Notes under the pieces: generated by a model
Databases searched by the model: none
What the model saw: the letters and a program-made list of their open reading frames with translations, nothing else
What the model was told of the DNA's origin: nothing
Part shown: piece after piece, positions 41,100 through 52,525 of the stretch
Layout: the number at the start of each line of letters is the position of its first letter
Numbering within the stretch: the stretch's first letter is position 1
Source: Maea johnstoni
Taxonomy: Eukaryota; Annelida; Polychaeta; Spionida; Magelonidae
Direction of reading: 5' to 3'
Length of the DNA stretch: 64,000 nt
NCBI GenBank assembly: GCA_963942565.1
Contig: OZ012685.1
Coordinates: forward strand, 55,125,323 to 55,189,322
Translations under genes and position numbers: made by a program

Positions 41100-43362
41100 T
41101 AAATGTGGACTTGACTTGTGTCTTAGGATTACACTACTTTTACATCTACCTTTTGTTTAATAGAGCCAAACCCAACCTGGAGCAGTGGGAAACCCGCAGA
41201 AACGTTATATGCTCTACTGATTGAGGTGTAAACAACGATATGCGGAAGTGATACGCTGTGTGGCAGCAATCCAATCATTTTGTTTGGAATATGGAAGTCA
41301 TGTTTTTCTGTGATTTAATTTCGAACGGAAATTCGGTTACCATAAATGGAAATGCGTATCTAATTGAGTGTAAATACTCGATGTGATTTTCTCGACTTCT
41401 CATCCTGAATAGTATTTTTTTCATGGTAATGCAGCTATCCTGATCAATCGAAATGTGATCATTGTAATATGTTTTATGATAGATAACCAGTATCTGCGAA
41501 GGCCGAATATGGAGGTATATGTGTATCGACCATATTCCTGTATATTCTTGAAATGTTTTAGCTTGCTTAGTGGACGGCACGACCAGAGAATAAAACGTGA
41601 CACTTTTGGGGATTACTGGTGAATGAATGGGGTTTGGGCACCGCACGGCCACCGGGGCGGGGGAGGCAGGGGTTAACATACATTACGTCGCATTGATGCG
41701 CTTAATTGTTACCCAATTTGTTTGGGAGACGATAGGTATGCACAGACACGGATCGTTATCAAGAGACTGGACGTTCCATGCAACACAACGCGAGTTTCCA
41801 TACCAGTTCGTGTGCAGTGGCAGTAAAAGGGTCAGTCTGATGGTGCCTGGAAGAAGGAGATGATCGGATCTAAAGCCCTAGGTGTAGACATGATGCATCA
41901 TTTTAACATCCGGAGAGTAACCTTAAAATGTTCTTATTTCTTGACCAGGGAAAGGGATTTTCACTCGTTGAACAGCAATCCATTGTTCCCCCGTCCATTG
42001 CAAGCAACGCGACCATTTGGACCCAATAGGATCGGATGATTTGCTTCGCAATCATTAAGGTCCATGTACATATCTGTTTATCGTCTTCAAATGCATGTCA
42101 AGATATTGACTGTCAAGATATCAGCTATTCCTAATGGCTGAAGAGATCTCTACCGACACTGCGATGTGTCATAAACGCACGTTTTGCATATTCTCGAATC
42201 TTCCATTTAATTCCTTAAATGGTTTGATGATTTTTCGGGATACCTGTGATAAACGCTCCATAAAGCAATTGGAGTAAAACATAGATAAAATCAATATGAA
42301 CGCAGTCTACGTCTCTTTAATGTATTCATTTTAGCAGGGACATAAGACCAGTGGATTACTCTTACCGGGAACTGGGCAGGAAGGGGTTAATCTTTTATAT
42401 GAAGTAATTTCTCTTGTTGCATTTGTGACAAGCAGCGAGCGACAGATGTGGACCTGTTCGCACTAGCCCTATTGAACGGGGAATTGTTCGTACTGGCCAT
42501 GCATGGCCGATAATCGACCCCGCCCCTCCCCCAGCACAATGGAAATGGGGTCCAATTTTAGCACTAAAACACTTGTGGCACGTTGATTATGAGATGTAGC
42601 CCGTCTACTAGCCCTTATAAGTATGCCAATGTCCACACCCCAATGATGGCGTAAGGAATGCTGTCTGGTTATTTAGTTTATATATTATTGCCTTATAAGG
42701 TTGGCATCCAACTAGACGTGTAGTACCACTAGGTCAGGAAGTCCCTGAAAAGTTTACACACACTTCCCATCTGAGTTGACCCAACAGTATAGTACTCTGG
42801 TGGAGTATTAGCAATATCCCGTAGATGAAAAAACAACACCACCTGACCATCTGAGGTTCTTGTTGCATTGTTATGGCAATATGCATATATAAGTAGATAT
42901 ACATGTAACAGCCCAGAATGTAGGATTGGGTTGCCAATGCAGAAGATTCCCCTCTAACCACTATAGCACGTCGCAGTGCCATCTATTGAAACTAGACTCA
43001 GTATCTGAATCAGGCCTTGAAGGCATGTCATATATCATAACGGCCTATAACATCCAATAGTGAGCTTGGACAGCTGCAAACCTGCTTATTGCATGAGTCC
43101 CCGACTATTGTGTACATGTGCATTACATTACATAAAAAAGAAAACGTAAGAGCTAGCTGTCTAAAATGCCATACATCTACTGATTGTATAGCCTAGCTGT
43201 TAGAATTCACCAGATACAGAGATGCCCCTGCCCGTTCTTATACATCTCTCTGTCATATTTACCCTCTATTGAATATGAGCCAATTACTTAATTAATTGAG
43301 GACGGGGCCAACTGTCAGCCCGTCAGGCAAATCCAACATACAAAATGATGTAAATGACTGAA
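41100..43362. other. Intergenic stretch upstream of actin
   Basis: No recognisable exon. The frame at 41627-41863 (78 codons) and those on the other strand near 41275-41679 have no motif. A degenerate CArG-like CCGAATATGG occurs at 41503-41512. Confidence 0.5.
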
Positions 43363-43503
43363 ACCCTGCCAAATGAGTACTCATCTGAGAGTTTTCAGTG
43401 CGACCTATCTAATGAATACCAAATGACAGGGTTTAGATGATTATCAAATATCTTTGCATCCTTGTACTTCTGACGAGAGTAACCTTAGCATTGGAAGGGT
43501 TAA
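43363..43503 (+). mobile_element. Dispersed repeat family 'CATCTGAGAG', copy 2
   Basis: Same sequence blocks in the same order as 23690-23870: TCATCTGAGAGTTTTCAGTG, CATCCTTGTACTTCTGACG, CCTTAGCATTGGAAGGGTTA. Confidence 0.65.
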
Positions 43504-43953
43504 CAGATACAGTATCATTTCAGAATTTGGCTTTGGAGTCAGACTAACCGCTTCTTACTGCTCCGTAGCAGACGAAGTTATTGGTTCTTCGGAAAACAAA
43601 ACTGAATACTTTGAAAAAGGGTTTAATACAAGGGACATGTCCCTTCTCCGGTAAAGTTGCATACAGAGGGTTACATTTCGATGAAGGTTTATAGACACAG
43701 ACGGAAACTTTAAAAAGTTGTGTATGTACACGAATATCGATTTTGTGTTCTTCATTTAAGGTTTAATAGTAGTAATACTAATTGATATTTGATATAGCGC
43801 CCATTCCACCTATAATGTTCAACTATATAAAGAATAGTCGGCGTCAGTGGACAGATGTTTATGGTCCATATAGTCAAATAAACCCCTTTCGAAAAAGCAA
43901 TGTTTTCAGCTGCTTTAGTAAGGTTCGTATTTGAGATTTTTGATAGAGTGGTA

Positions 43954-44622
43954 CACGTGAACTTGGATATGACGGACCACTGTACGACGGATTTTTGCAT
44001 ATGACGGACGATATGCTTGGTCCCAGTCCGATGCATATCAAGTATTCGTCATATATATGTTACAGTAAGAGTGTCAAACCAGGGATTTAGTCAAATCCCT
44101 AAAACTTTCAGGGAATCTGTCAAATTCTTGTTTCACTCACGGATTTGGTCCCTAAATGTCTAGAGATTTGACTAAATCCTTGAAAATAGGAGGGTCAGAA
44201 TGATGAAATTGATAAACGTTGACTGAGATACTCATTATCATCATCATCAAGCAATAATTTTTGGCTGAGCATTGATTATTCAGCATTACTTTTTACCTCA
44301 TTACTTTGATAATCAGGAATCATAAGTAGAGCTCAACTAAGCATAAAACAAAGGTAATTGTCATTCAACAATCCCTATGAAAGGTCTCCAGTAAACAAGT
44401 CAAAACTGACCCACCTATTTTTAGGGGTTTAGTCATATCCGTAGACATTTAGGGACCGAATCCTTGAGTGAAACAGGAATTTGACAGATTCCCTGAAAGT
44501 TTTAGGGATTTGACTAAATCCCTGGTTTGACACTCTTACTGTAACATATATACGACGGATTTTGCATATGACGGACCAATTTTCCTGGTCCCATTGAGTC
44601 CGTCATATCCAAGTTCACCTGT
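43954..44622. mobile_element. Tc1/mariner-type MITE, split by a nested element
   Basis: Second copy of the 25860-26034 family: left part 43954-44051, right part from 44553, ends CACGTGAACTTGG and CCAAGTTCACCTG, flanked by TA. The 489-bp element at 44058-44546 lies inside it. Without the insert and its duplicated TATATA the copy would be about 174 bp, the size of the intact one. Confidence 0.88.
44058..44546. mobile_element. 489-bp MITE with ~140-bp inverted repeats, nested
   Basis: TGTTACAGTAAGAGTGTC at the left and its complement at the right begin inverted repeats of about 140 bp (44058-44200 and 44404-44546), highly similar throughout. It is flanked by TATATA on both sides (44052-44057, 44547-44552). 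No coding capacity in the ~200-bp centre. Confidence 0.88.
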
Positions 44623-44847
44623 AATATATATTAGAGACTTCAAATTTTCTTATGCTTGTAAGCTTTGTTCGCAACTGAGAATAGAACAACACGTTACAGC
44701 TTGTAATTCGTACTAGTAACCTATATGGAACTATCGTCGTGCTTTTACTCAGAGTGTGTTGCAGATTATTATCCCCAGTCTGTGGGATAGATAGGAGACC
44801 CTAGTATAAAAGGGGTGACAGTTAATAACCTCCATTTTTGTAGGTAA

Positions 44848-44946
44848 GGGATAGTGCAAACAAGTAAAAACATAACCTATACTATGCGGTGCTTATAGTT
44901 TCCATTAGGAAATAATAACGTGTTTCTACAGAACTCGGGGGATCAT
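44848..44946 (+). repeat. Direct repeat R1
   Basis: About 100 bp (ACAAGTAAAAAC, CTATGCGGTGCTTATAGTTTCC, ACAGAACTC motifs) repeated in the same orientation at 47422-47533. The short upstream block GGGGTGACAGTTA also recurs (47299 and, in part, 46959). Confidence 0.65.
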
Positions 44947-45122
44947 GTAGTTATACCAGAGAGATTCTATTTTTATTGGTGGAGGGGTGCCACTATCGCC
45001 TCTATTAATCGACGAGAAAACGTGTTATAAGAGTTGCTGTACCCGGAGAACGAATATCGCACATTGAATTTAAGGAAAGACTCAAAATCTGCGCCCTAGC
45101 TTATTAACGGCTGTGTGAGCAT

Positions 45123-45617
45123 TTGAATTTAAGCTCCACTATTAAATCTCTCCAGTATTGCTGCAGCGGCCCTTCGGCGCGCCAATACATATTTCACGGT
45201 CCATTTAATACGTATAGTACCCTTGGAATTCCGTTGGATATGTATTGTATATACAATGCTTTGGTAATACACGGATTTGCACGCTTCAGTGACTTAAACG
45301 TATTGTTTCGTATACTTTCCTGTAGGGCACCTTACCCCGCTTTGTGCCTAACGGTGTCTAGACTTAACGAGCGCTGCGACAGGGATACGAGCATAAGAGG
45401 AGATGAAACTATTACAGAAATTCTTCTAATCAACCGCCTTGAGAATGAATCTAACACCCAAATTACTTCTAACTCAAGAGATATCTTTAAGTCCCTAATG
45501 GGAGATTTGCCGAACAACTTACAACCCGAAGTGTACATAGAATTTATAAGAATTGTAGCTATAAATGTATACAAAATGTACAGAACTGTGATGGCAAGGA
45601 GAGAAGGAGTAGGCTGA
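45123..45617 (+). other. Unidentified 165-codon open frame
   Basis: The longest open frame in this stretch (about 164 residues, ending ...YRTVMARREGVG then TGA). It has mixed composition, not a repeat product. There is no ATG at its 5' end (the first is about 38 codons in), no convincing splice acceptor, and I recognise no domain. Coding-like sequence seems to continue upstream to about 44955 in other frames, so this may be the remnant of a decayed gene or mobile element. It lies between direct repeats R1 and R2. Confidence 0.35.
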
Positions 45618-46105
45618 TATATTTAAAAGAAACACTGTTTTCTTTGTAATTGAATTTGTATTTGTTTCTCCTTTTATAGTGATCTCCATGGTCCATTTTT
45701 CTCTCTTCTAGTTTTGATGAAATGAACAGGTTATGCTTTATGAGGAGTTGGAACTCTCCTCCACGTCTTTCTTGGCCAGAACGCCTACCCGGTAGTCTCA
45801 TTTCCGTACAGTACTTTTTTATACTCTCTAATGTACTCTTATCCTTGTTTTTTATTTTCTGTTAGATCTCCGTTCAACCCCTCTTCTGGAAAAGAAGATA
45901 AGGGTCTTCCCCCTTTAACCCTTACTAAGTGCTCTCGCAGTACGGAGTACAAGGAAATGATTCTATATGTACATATTATATGACTAGGTTGCCACCATAT
46001 TATATTACTTCTTCTTCATAATAGTTTGATCTATGCTTTAGAAATATTAGTATGTTTAACATTTTGACTAGTATGCTTTTGTAATTGTGGAATTTCAGTC
46101 AATAA

Positions 46106-46244
<139 letters not shown>

Positions 46245-46624
46245 CACTTGCTCAAGTCATTAACCTTTTTTTGGATACACTGACTCAGTAAAGACGGTAA
46301 CAAACTATTATCACATTATTATAAATGCACGTGTATGCAGTTTTAAAAATGTACCTCCAGAGTCCAGATGTACGAATGCAAAATAAGCATACTAATAGAG
46401 ATGTATATGCTAACACTCGTTCGCATTATCATAGTTGACCTTACCAAGCTCTCTGCGTTTCTAGTCCAGTAAACCACTGGACAAACTTGTTGCTCATTTG
46501 AATAGAGAGAAAGAAAGAATCAGAAAATATCCCTCTTAATGCATTGAAATAACATCACCGACGTCACCATCATCATCATGACTGTCATCAGTAGTAGGTG
46601 GAGTAGCTTAATCTTTTTTTTTAT

Positions 46625-46880
46625 AAAGTCAAGTCAATTCGGACAAATGAAGCTGCCCCATAAGGGCAAGCGATCTATTGTTAAAGGGTATTGCGCATGA
46701 CCCTCTCCAAGGAAATAAGTTTCTAACTTTAAGTGTATATATCCTGTGTCTGGTTAGAGTTCTATTGCATAGCAGTAAATGACTCTCCATCTAGTCACCG
46801 TTATATATGATTTTTTGTGTGCCAAATGCTATGTAATACACATCTTACTAAACCGAATAAAATCAAATCAAATCAAGGAA
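46625..46880 (+). mobile_element. Possible 3' end of a non-LTR retrotransposon
   Basis: Ends with a short tandem tail (AATAAAATCAAATCAAATCAA-like, 46856-46876) preceded by sequence without long frames. Simple-repeat tails of this kind are typical of several LINE and SINE families. No RT motif is present, so the call is tentative. Confidence 0.35.
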
Positions 46881-47421
46881 AAGGTGTTCCATTGCAGCAG
46901 TATATAAAGGCAACATATCTTCAATGACTTGTTCCAGGAATGGCTTTTTATATAAGGGGTTGACTGTTATAGATTTTAAAAATTCAAAGTACACAAATGT
47001 GTAATCGGATTTCTATTTCAAATAAATACGTATAAGAAATACGTATTTTATATATCATATTCAGGTATCATATCATATATACTAACATGAAGTACAAATA
47101 CAAATATAGAACAAGTTAAGAAAAAAGGTCTCTCTCTACACAAAATGTAATCCTTTAGGCAAACTTTGTGCGTAGTAATTCTCCACATCTATCCTATTTT
47201 TATCACATCGCAATCATATTCGCCGACATTCCTTTCTTTGTACATTCATCAGAGAATTTATATTAGTCTCGTGTTACTACCATCTTATCTATGTGTGTGA
47301 AGGGGTTGACTGTTATAGTTGAGCGGCGTTATTGATGCCGCTCTTTTTGCTGCTAATAATGTTTAATATATTGGCCCTTTGAAATACAGTAAAGTTAAAT
47401 CTTAGCAAATTAAATAAGGCT

Positions 47422-47533
47422 GGAGATAATGCATACAAGTAAAAACGTGACCTTTACTCTGCGGTGGTTGTAGTTTCCACCTGGAAATAATGAGTCGAGC
47501 AAATTTGCGTTTCAACAGAACTCAGAGGATCGT
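47422..47533 (+). repeat. Direct repeat R2
   Basis: Counterpart of R1 (44848-44946), about 2.6 kb downstream in the same orientation, with an extra ~12 bases in the middle. Confidence 0.65.
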
Positions 47534-48556
47534 TAGCGAATTTGCCATCTGACGCCATCTATTGTGCATTGTTCAAACGAAAATCAAGTGGCATGAGAGT
47601 CCGAAAGGAAAACGCATGTCACAAACGTGCAATATCCGATTGCCCCTTCTTGGTCGCTTCTGGATGTCTTTGTGGCCAAGATAGCTAACAGAAAGTCGGA
47701 AAAATAGAATTGTGGAATGGCTGTGGGTTAAACTCAAAACTGAATGATACCAACACGCTGCGTGTTCGGGGTTCTTCGCCGTCCAACCGTCTAATGAAAA
47801 CTGCACGGGAGGTATTAAAATTGACTTTGAAACATTGCCTGACACCACTTTTGCATTGATTTTATATTCATTACCCTCTATATTAAAAACACATTTTCAG
47901 GAGAAGTCACTGGTTCCTGCTGACTCTTCTCCAGTCATTTTAGTTATGCTTGAAATGATATGAAGAACCAGCTCTTAACATTTCCCAACAAAAGTATTAC
48001 ATTACAACAGTTATCAACACTTTAATAGATAGATAAAAATAGTATACCACTAACTTACTTCAAATGTGTTTTTATATCGTGGCATACGCAAAGTAAATAA
48101 GTTTCGAAAATGTGACCCAATCACGGTCGACGAATGACAAATGCGGGACTGTGCTCTATTAATAGCCATGAGCGGCGATAAACAAGATGCAAATACACCC
48201 ACAGAGGTGTAAAAGGTACATAATTCGGTAATGTGACAAAATTATGAATATTTCTTTCAATAGAAATATTTTAAACTATTTACAATTTCGATAAAGTTAA
48301 AGTTGAACAGTTTTATTTAATCAAATAACTTGCAAAAGTTAATTTGGTCAACTACTCTAAGCACATTACTGTACTCCAATCTGCCTATATAAGTAGCATC
48401 ATTGGCAATATTAGGGCAAGCACAACCGATGGATGTTGCGCTTTCCTGGTCTCCCACCTAATTTGGCATCAGGTCGGGAGCGCGAGGGGAATGCTAATTC
48501 GGGGTGAGGGAGTGGCGGTGGTTCGCCCCGATATCCTCCACTGACCTTGACCGCGG

Positions 48557-49590
48557 CCTGCCGTGTGGACCACGGCGTTGCCAATGACTGCTAGCTGTCT
48601 CTTGACCCTGTCTGAATTAAAGTCCCTTCTGGAGCATGAAAGAGTGATGCCTTAGACTTAAAACCAAGCGGCGGATTGGTTTCCCTATCATCCACACCTA
48701 CTTACATGCGCCATAGCAGCAACTTGGCAGAAAAACTGACCAAAAATGAAAATTCCAAATTTAAATTTTAGCGTGTTCCTGCGCGGCAGCGTAAGCACGG
48801 TCTACCAACTGCAAGATCGCATTAGCATGCGATACCTTCACTACCCTAACCCCGAGAATACTCGTAGCATTAAGAAATTATGAAGAAATATGTAAATTTA
48901 ACTGAATGACCAAATTTCGTGGAGGATAACTAGGACGACAGCAAATGACATGAGCTTCAGCCGGTTTAACATCTCATTTATCAATTTCATATCTGTTAGC
49001 CGAGCTTTTTGAACTTTTGGTACATAAGTTAGGTAGCCCTAACTGTGTGATCGCAGAGATATCTGTACCGTGGCCTGCCGTGTGGACCACGGCGTTGCCA
49101 ATGACTGCTAGCTATCTCTCGACCCTGTCTGAATTTGAGTCCCTGCTGGGGCATGAAAGATTGATGCCTTAGACTTGAAACCAAGCGGCGGATTGGTTTC
49201 CCTATCATCCACACCTACTTACATGCAGCAACTTGGCAGAAAAACTGACCAAAATGAAAATTCCAAATTTAAGTTTTAGCGTGTTCCTGCGCTGCAGCGT
49301 AAGCAGGGTCTACCAACTGTAAGTTCGCATTACCATGCGATACCTTCACTACCCTAACCCCGAGAATACTCGTAGCATTAAGAAATTACAAACAAATATG
49401 TAAATTTAACTGAATGACCAAAGTTCGTGGAGAATAACTAGGACGACTGCAAATGACATGAGCTTCAGCCGGTTTAACATCTCATTTATCAATTTCATAT
49501 CTGTTAGCCGAGCTTTTGAATTTTTGGTACATAAGTTAGGTAGCCCTAACTGTGTGGTCGCAGGGATATCTGTGTGCTCTAATATTTATT
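48557..49590 (+). repeat. 517-bp tandem repeat, two units
   Basis: Units begin CCTGCCGTGTGGACCACGGC at 48557 and 49074. They share the whole length, including ACTGACCAAAAATGAAAATT, TCTACCAACTG and the ending AGGTAGCCCTAACTGTGTG. The second has a few small deletions. Confidence 0.9.
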
Positions 49591-50130
49591 TCATTAAAAG
49601 AATTGCCAAACGAAAAAAAAAAAGGATTTCTCTAATTCCTCCACCTGTTACAACTGCCGAAATACGCCCTAGCCGAAATTTGGCAGAAAAAACTGACAAA
49701 AAATGAAAATTCCAAATTCTGGTCTCAGCGTGTTCCTGAGCGGCAGCACAGGCAGGGTCTACCAACTGCAAGATCGCAGTTCGTGTAGAATGCGATACCT
49801 TCAGTACCCTTCCCTCGAGAATATTCGTAGTTTCATTAAAATAATTGCCAAACGAAAGAAAAAGGATTTCTCTAATTCCTCCACCCACCTGTTACAACTG
49901 CCGAAATACGCCCTAGCCGCAATTTGGCAGAAAAAACTGACATAAAATGAAAATTCCAAATTCTGGTCTCAACGTGTTCCTGAGCGGCAGCATAGGCAGG
50001 GTCTACCAACTGCAAGATCGTAGTTCGTGTAGAATGCGGTACCTTCACTGCCTTACCCTCGAGAATACTCGTAGCGTTATGAAATTACGAACAAATGTGT
50101 AAATTTTACTGAATGACCAGAGTTTGTGGA
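49591..50130 (+). repeat. Shorter tandem derivatives of the 517-bp repeat
   Basis: Two further units of about 245 bp contain CTAATTCCTCCAC, CTGTTACAACTGCCG, GGCAGAAAAAACTGAC and TTCCTGAGCGGCAGCA. They overlap the 3' half of the 517-bp unit in content. A diverged relative lies in the TRAF6 intron at 60150-60245. Confidence 0.8.
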
Positions 50131-50959
50131 GAATAACAGGGCGGGTACTTTCCAGTTAATTACAAATTTATAAATCAATAGTTGTTGTTTTGTTTTTATT
50201 TTTGTATTTCCACCATTTGAAATTAGCCCAAAGTATGCCTTTATTAGGCAGATATTACATGCACCTGGATGGTAGGGCCTTTTTGTGACTACTGTGAAAG
50301 CTTTGACATGTCCAGGGCATCATGTTTGATTGTTAACCCACATTAACCACCTGCATTAACCAATGATTAAAGATAATTGGTTTTGCATTGTTTTTCTAGG
50401 GTTGTCCTGCCACTGAAGAATCAGTGATATTAATATTTCATATTTTCCTTTGAATATGACTCCATTCTCTGAGTGCAATTTAACTGCCAGCAGACTCCCC
50501 GCAGGGCTTGTTGTACATAACAAACGCATCGAAATCCCAATTTGATACATGCTTGTCTCTTTCAAATAGTTGTGCTTATAAACCATGACCAAAAGTCAAC
50601 TAATCTTCATTGAAATATCCGGATGCGTTGTTCAATAACATTGAAATATACAACAGTACCCAAATTTCCCACCATGCGATATCTGGCAGCCAACGATTCT
50701 TCCCGGGTGAATATATGTAAAAAAATGAATAAGGATATTTTCTTTGATGGATACGATTCCGTATTTTTATTTGAACTATGACCAAATTTTGAATTGTCTC
50801 TCATGGTGGCTATGCATTTCTGTCATCCCATCGTTAGGTTGACTCGGACTCCTCTTAAGTGTAAGTGATAGGTAAGCCACGAGGAAGCTGTGGTATATGT
50901 GCTATATCTGAGGTTTTACGAGACGAAGCCGAGTAACCCCAAGGGATGTCACACACACC

Positions 50960-51830
50960 GCCGCTTGCGAGTGGTCTATGTAGCTTGTAACATAGTTGGG
51001 TACTAAAATATGTGAGGTATGCCATATACCGCACACTTTTCGAGGCCCGTGATTGGTGGAAGACAGCTCTTACCGTCTAGATTTGTTTCTAGCCTTAGGT
51101 TTTATATACTGCTTTAGTGTATGCGATAAATCCCGAGGGATATCCCATGCACCACAATTTCCGAGGACGCGTTGTAGTTTGTACCACAATTGACAGCCTT
51201 ATATCAATTACAGGCCAAGAAAAGTTTTGGTGAACTCTCTTGGTCAATGCTCGTGTGTAACACCTTTATGGTTAAGCCAGTTCAGAGAATATTGGAAATG
51301 TTATCTACCGCACACTTTTTATGAGGCCTGCGATTGGTGGAGGCCAGCCGCCTGTGGTACAAAAGTAAATTTACCACTGTTGCCTGCCATCTACCAATCA
51401 CAGGCCGCGAAAAGGGTGGGTCATATGATATAAGTCATGTTTGTTGTGCCTATGTTCTCCAAGTTGCCTGAACCACAAAGGTGGTACATAAGGGTATTAA
51501 GCAAGAGTGAAAAGCCGAGCCTTTCTCGGCCCGGCTGTGATTGGTGGAAGACATTCACCTGTGGTATAAGCTACACAGACCCCTGTGGTGTATGTGATGC
51601 CCCTGGGGTTAGTCGGCTTCGCCTCGTGACACCTTGGGTATATCACACACACACACCACAGCTTCCTTTGGGAAGCCGTGGTGTATGTGATATACCTGAA
51701 GTATCATGAGGCGAAGTAGAGTATCACCGAGGGATATCACATATGCCACGGATGCCTAGGGCGTCTTAGTAGCTTGTACCATATTTGACTCTCTACCTCC
51801 AATCACCGACCAAGAAGAGCTCCGCTGAGC
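50960..51830. repeat. Cluster of degenerate inverted-repeat elements
   Basis: GGCC(C/T)GTGATTGGTGG and its complement CCAATCACAGGCC recur in both orientations (51041, 51328, 51400, 51530, 51795; also 53375), with flanking AAAAG and CACACTTTT. These look like decayed MITE ends inserted near one another. Confidence 0.6.
51613..51716. repeat. Long perfect-core hairpin
   Basis: Arms GGTATATCACACACACACAC...CAGCTTCC and GGAAGCCGTGGTG...ATATACC pair almost completely over about 28 bp around a 4-5 base loop. The pairing resumes outward with CTTCGCCTCGTGA and TCATGAGGCGAAG. No open frame crosses it. Confidence 0.75.
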
Positions 51831-52195
51831 ACTCTAACTTAAGGTGCTTCAGTGGGAGCTTAAAGTGTGTAATCCGACATCCATAGAATGTAGCTTATAC
51901 GTCCGTTATCACGCATTATATCAGAGGTTCCATTTAATACATAGGTGCAGGGCACGTAGACATCCAACATGTCTGAAAACCATAACATTAAACTTCTGGA
52001 TAGTGCAAAACAAAAGAAAATATTGATCAAAATAAAGGGAAAATGACAGCATCCAAACCTTTTTATTTGATGACCTAACTATGCATCACTAGGATTTTTG
52101 AAGGTAATTACTGTTTTTTGCGTAACCATACCTTGAACCATACCACAAAATAAACTAATATTATGCTGCCATCTCTATACAATTCATGCCTGAAG

Positions 52196-52517
52196 CAGGG
52201 TCTTAGCCAGCAGGGTGTCAGGGTGTCTTTTTGGCACCCTGGTCCACAAAAAATGCCTATTTTTGGGGGAAAAGACACCCTATCTCTTGGTCAGAATTTT
52301 TTGAAAATATTAATCACAACTAGATATTTTGAAAAGTTTTATTCTTATATGATAACTAAAACATTTGTTGAAGAAATAAAGCATATAATTACTTGATTTG
52401 TCAATGTATATGGTCAGTATAATGACTTATTCTTTTTCACTGAGGGGGTTTGGACACCCTGTCTTCTTGAAACCCCATTTTGGACACCCTGTTATGAAAA
52501 TCCTGGCTAAGACCCTG
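52196..52517. mobile_element. hAT-type MITE, 322 bp, exact 8-bp target duplication
   Basis: Ends CAGGGTCTTAGCCAGCAGGG and TCCTGGCTAAGACCCTG are inverted repeats. GCCTGAAG occurs on both sides (52188-52195 and 52518-52525). The CAGGG end and 8-bp duplication are hAT hallmarks. The 8-bp flanks are unaltered, so this is a recent insertion. Confidence 0.92.
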
Positions 52518-52525
52518 GCCTGAAG

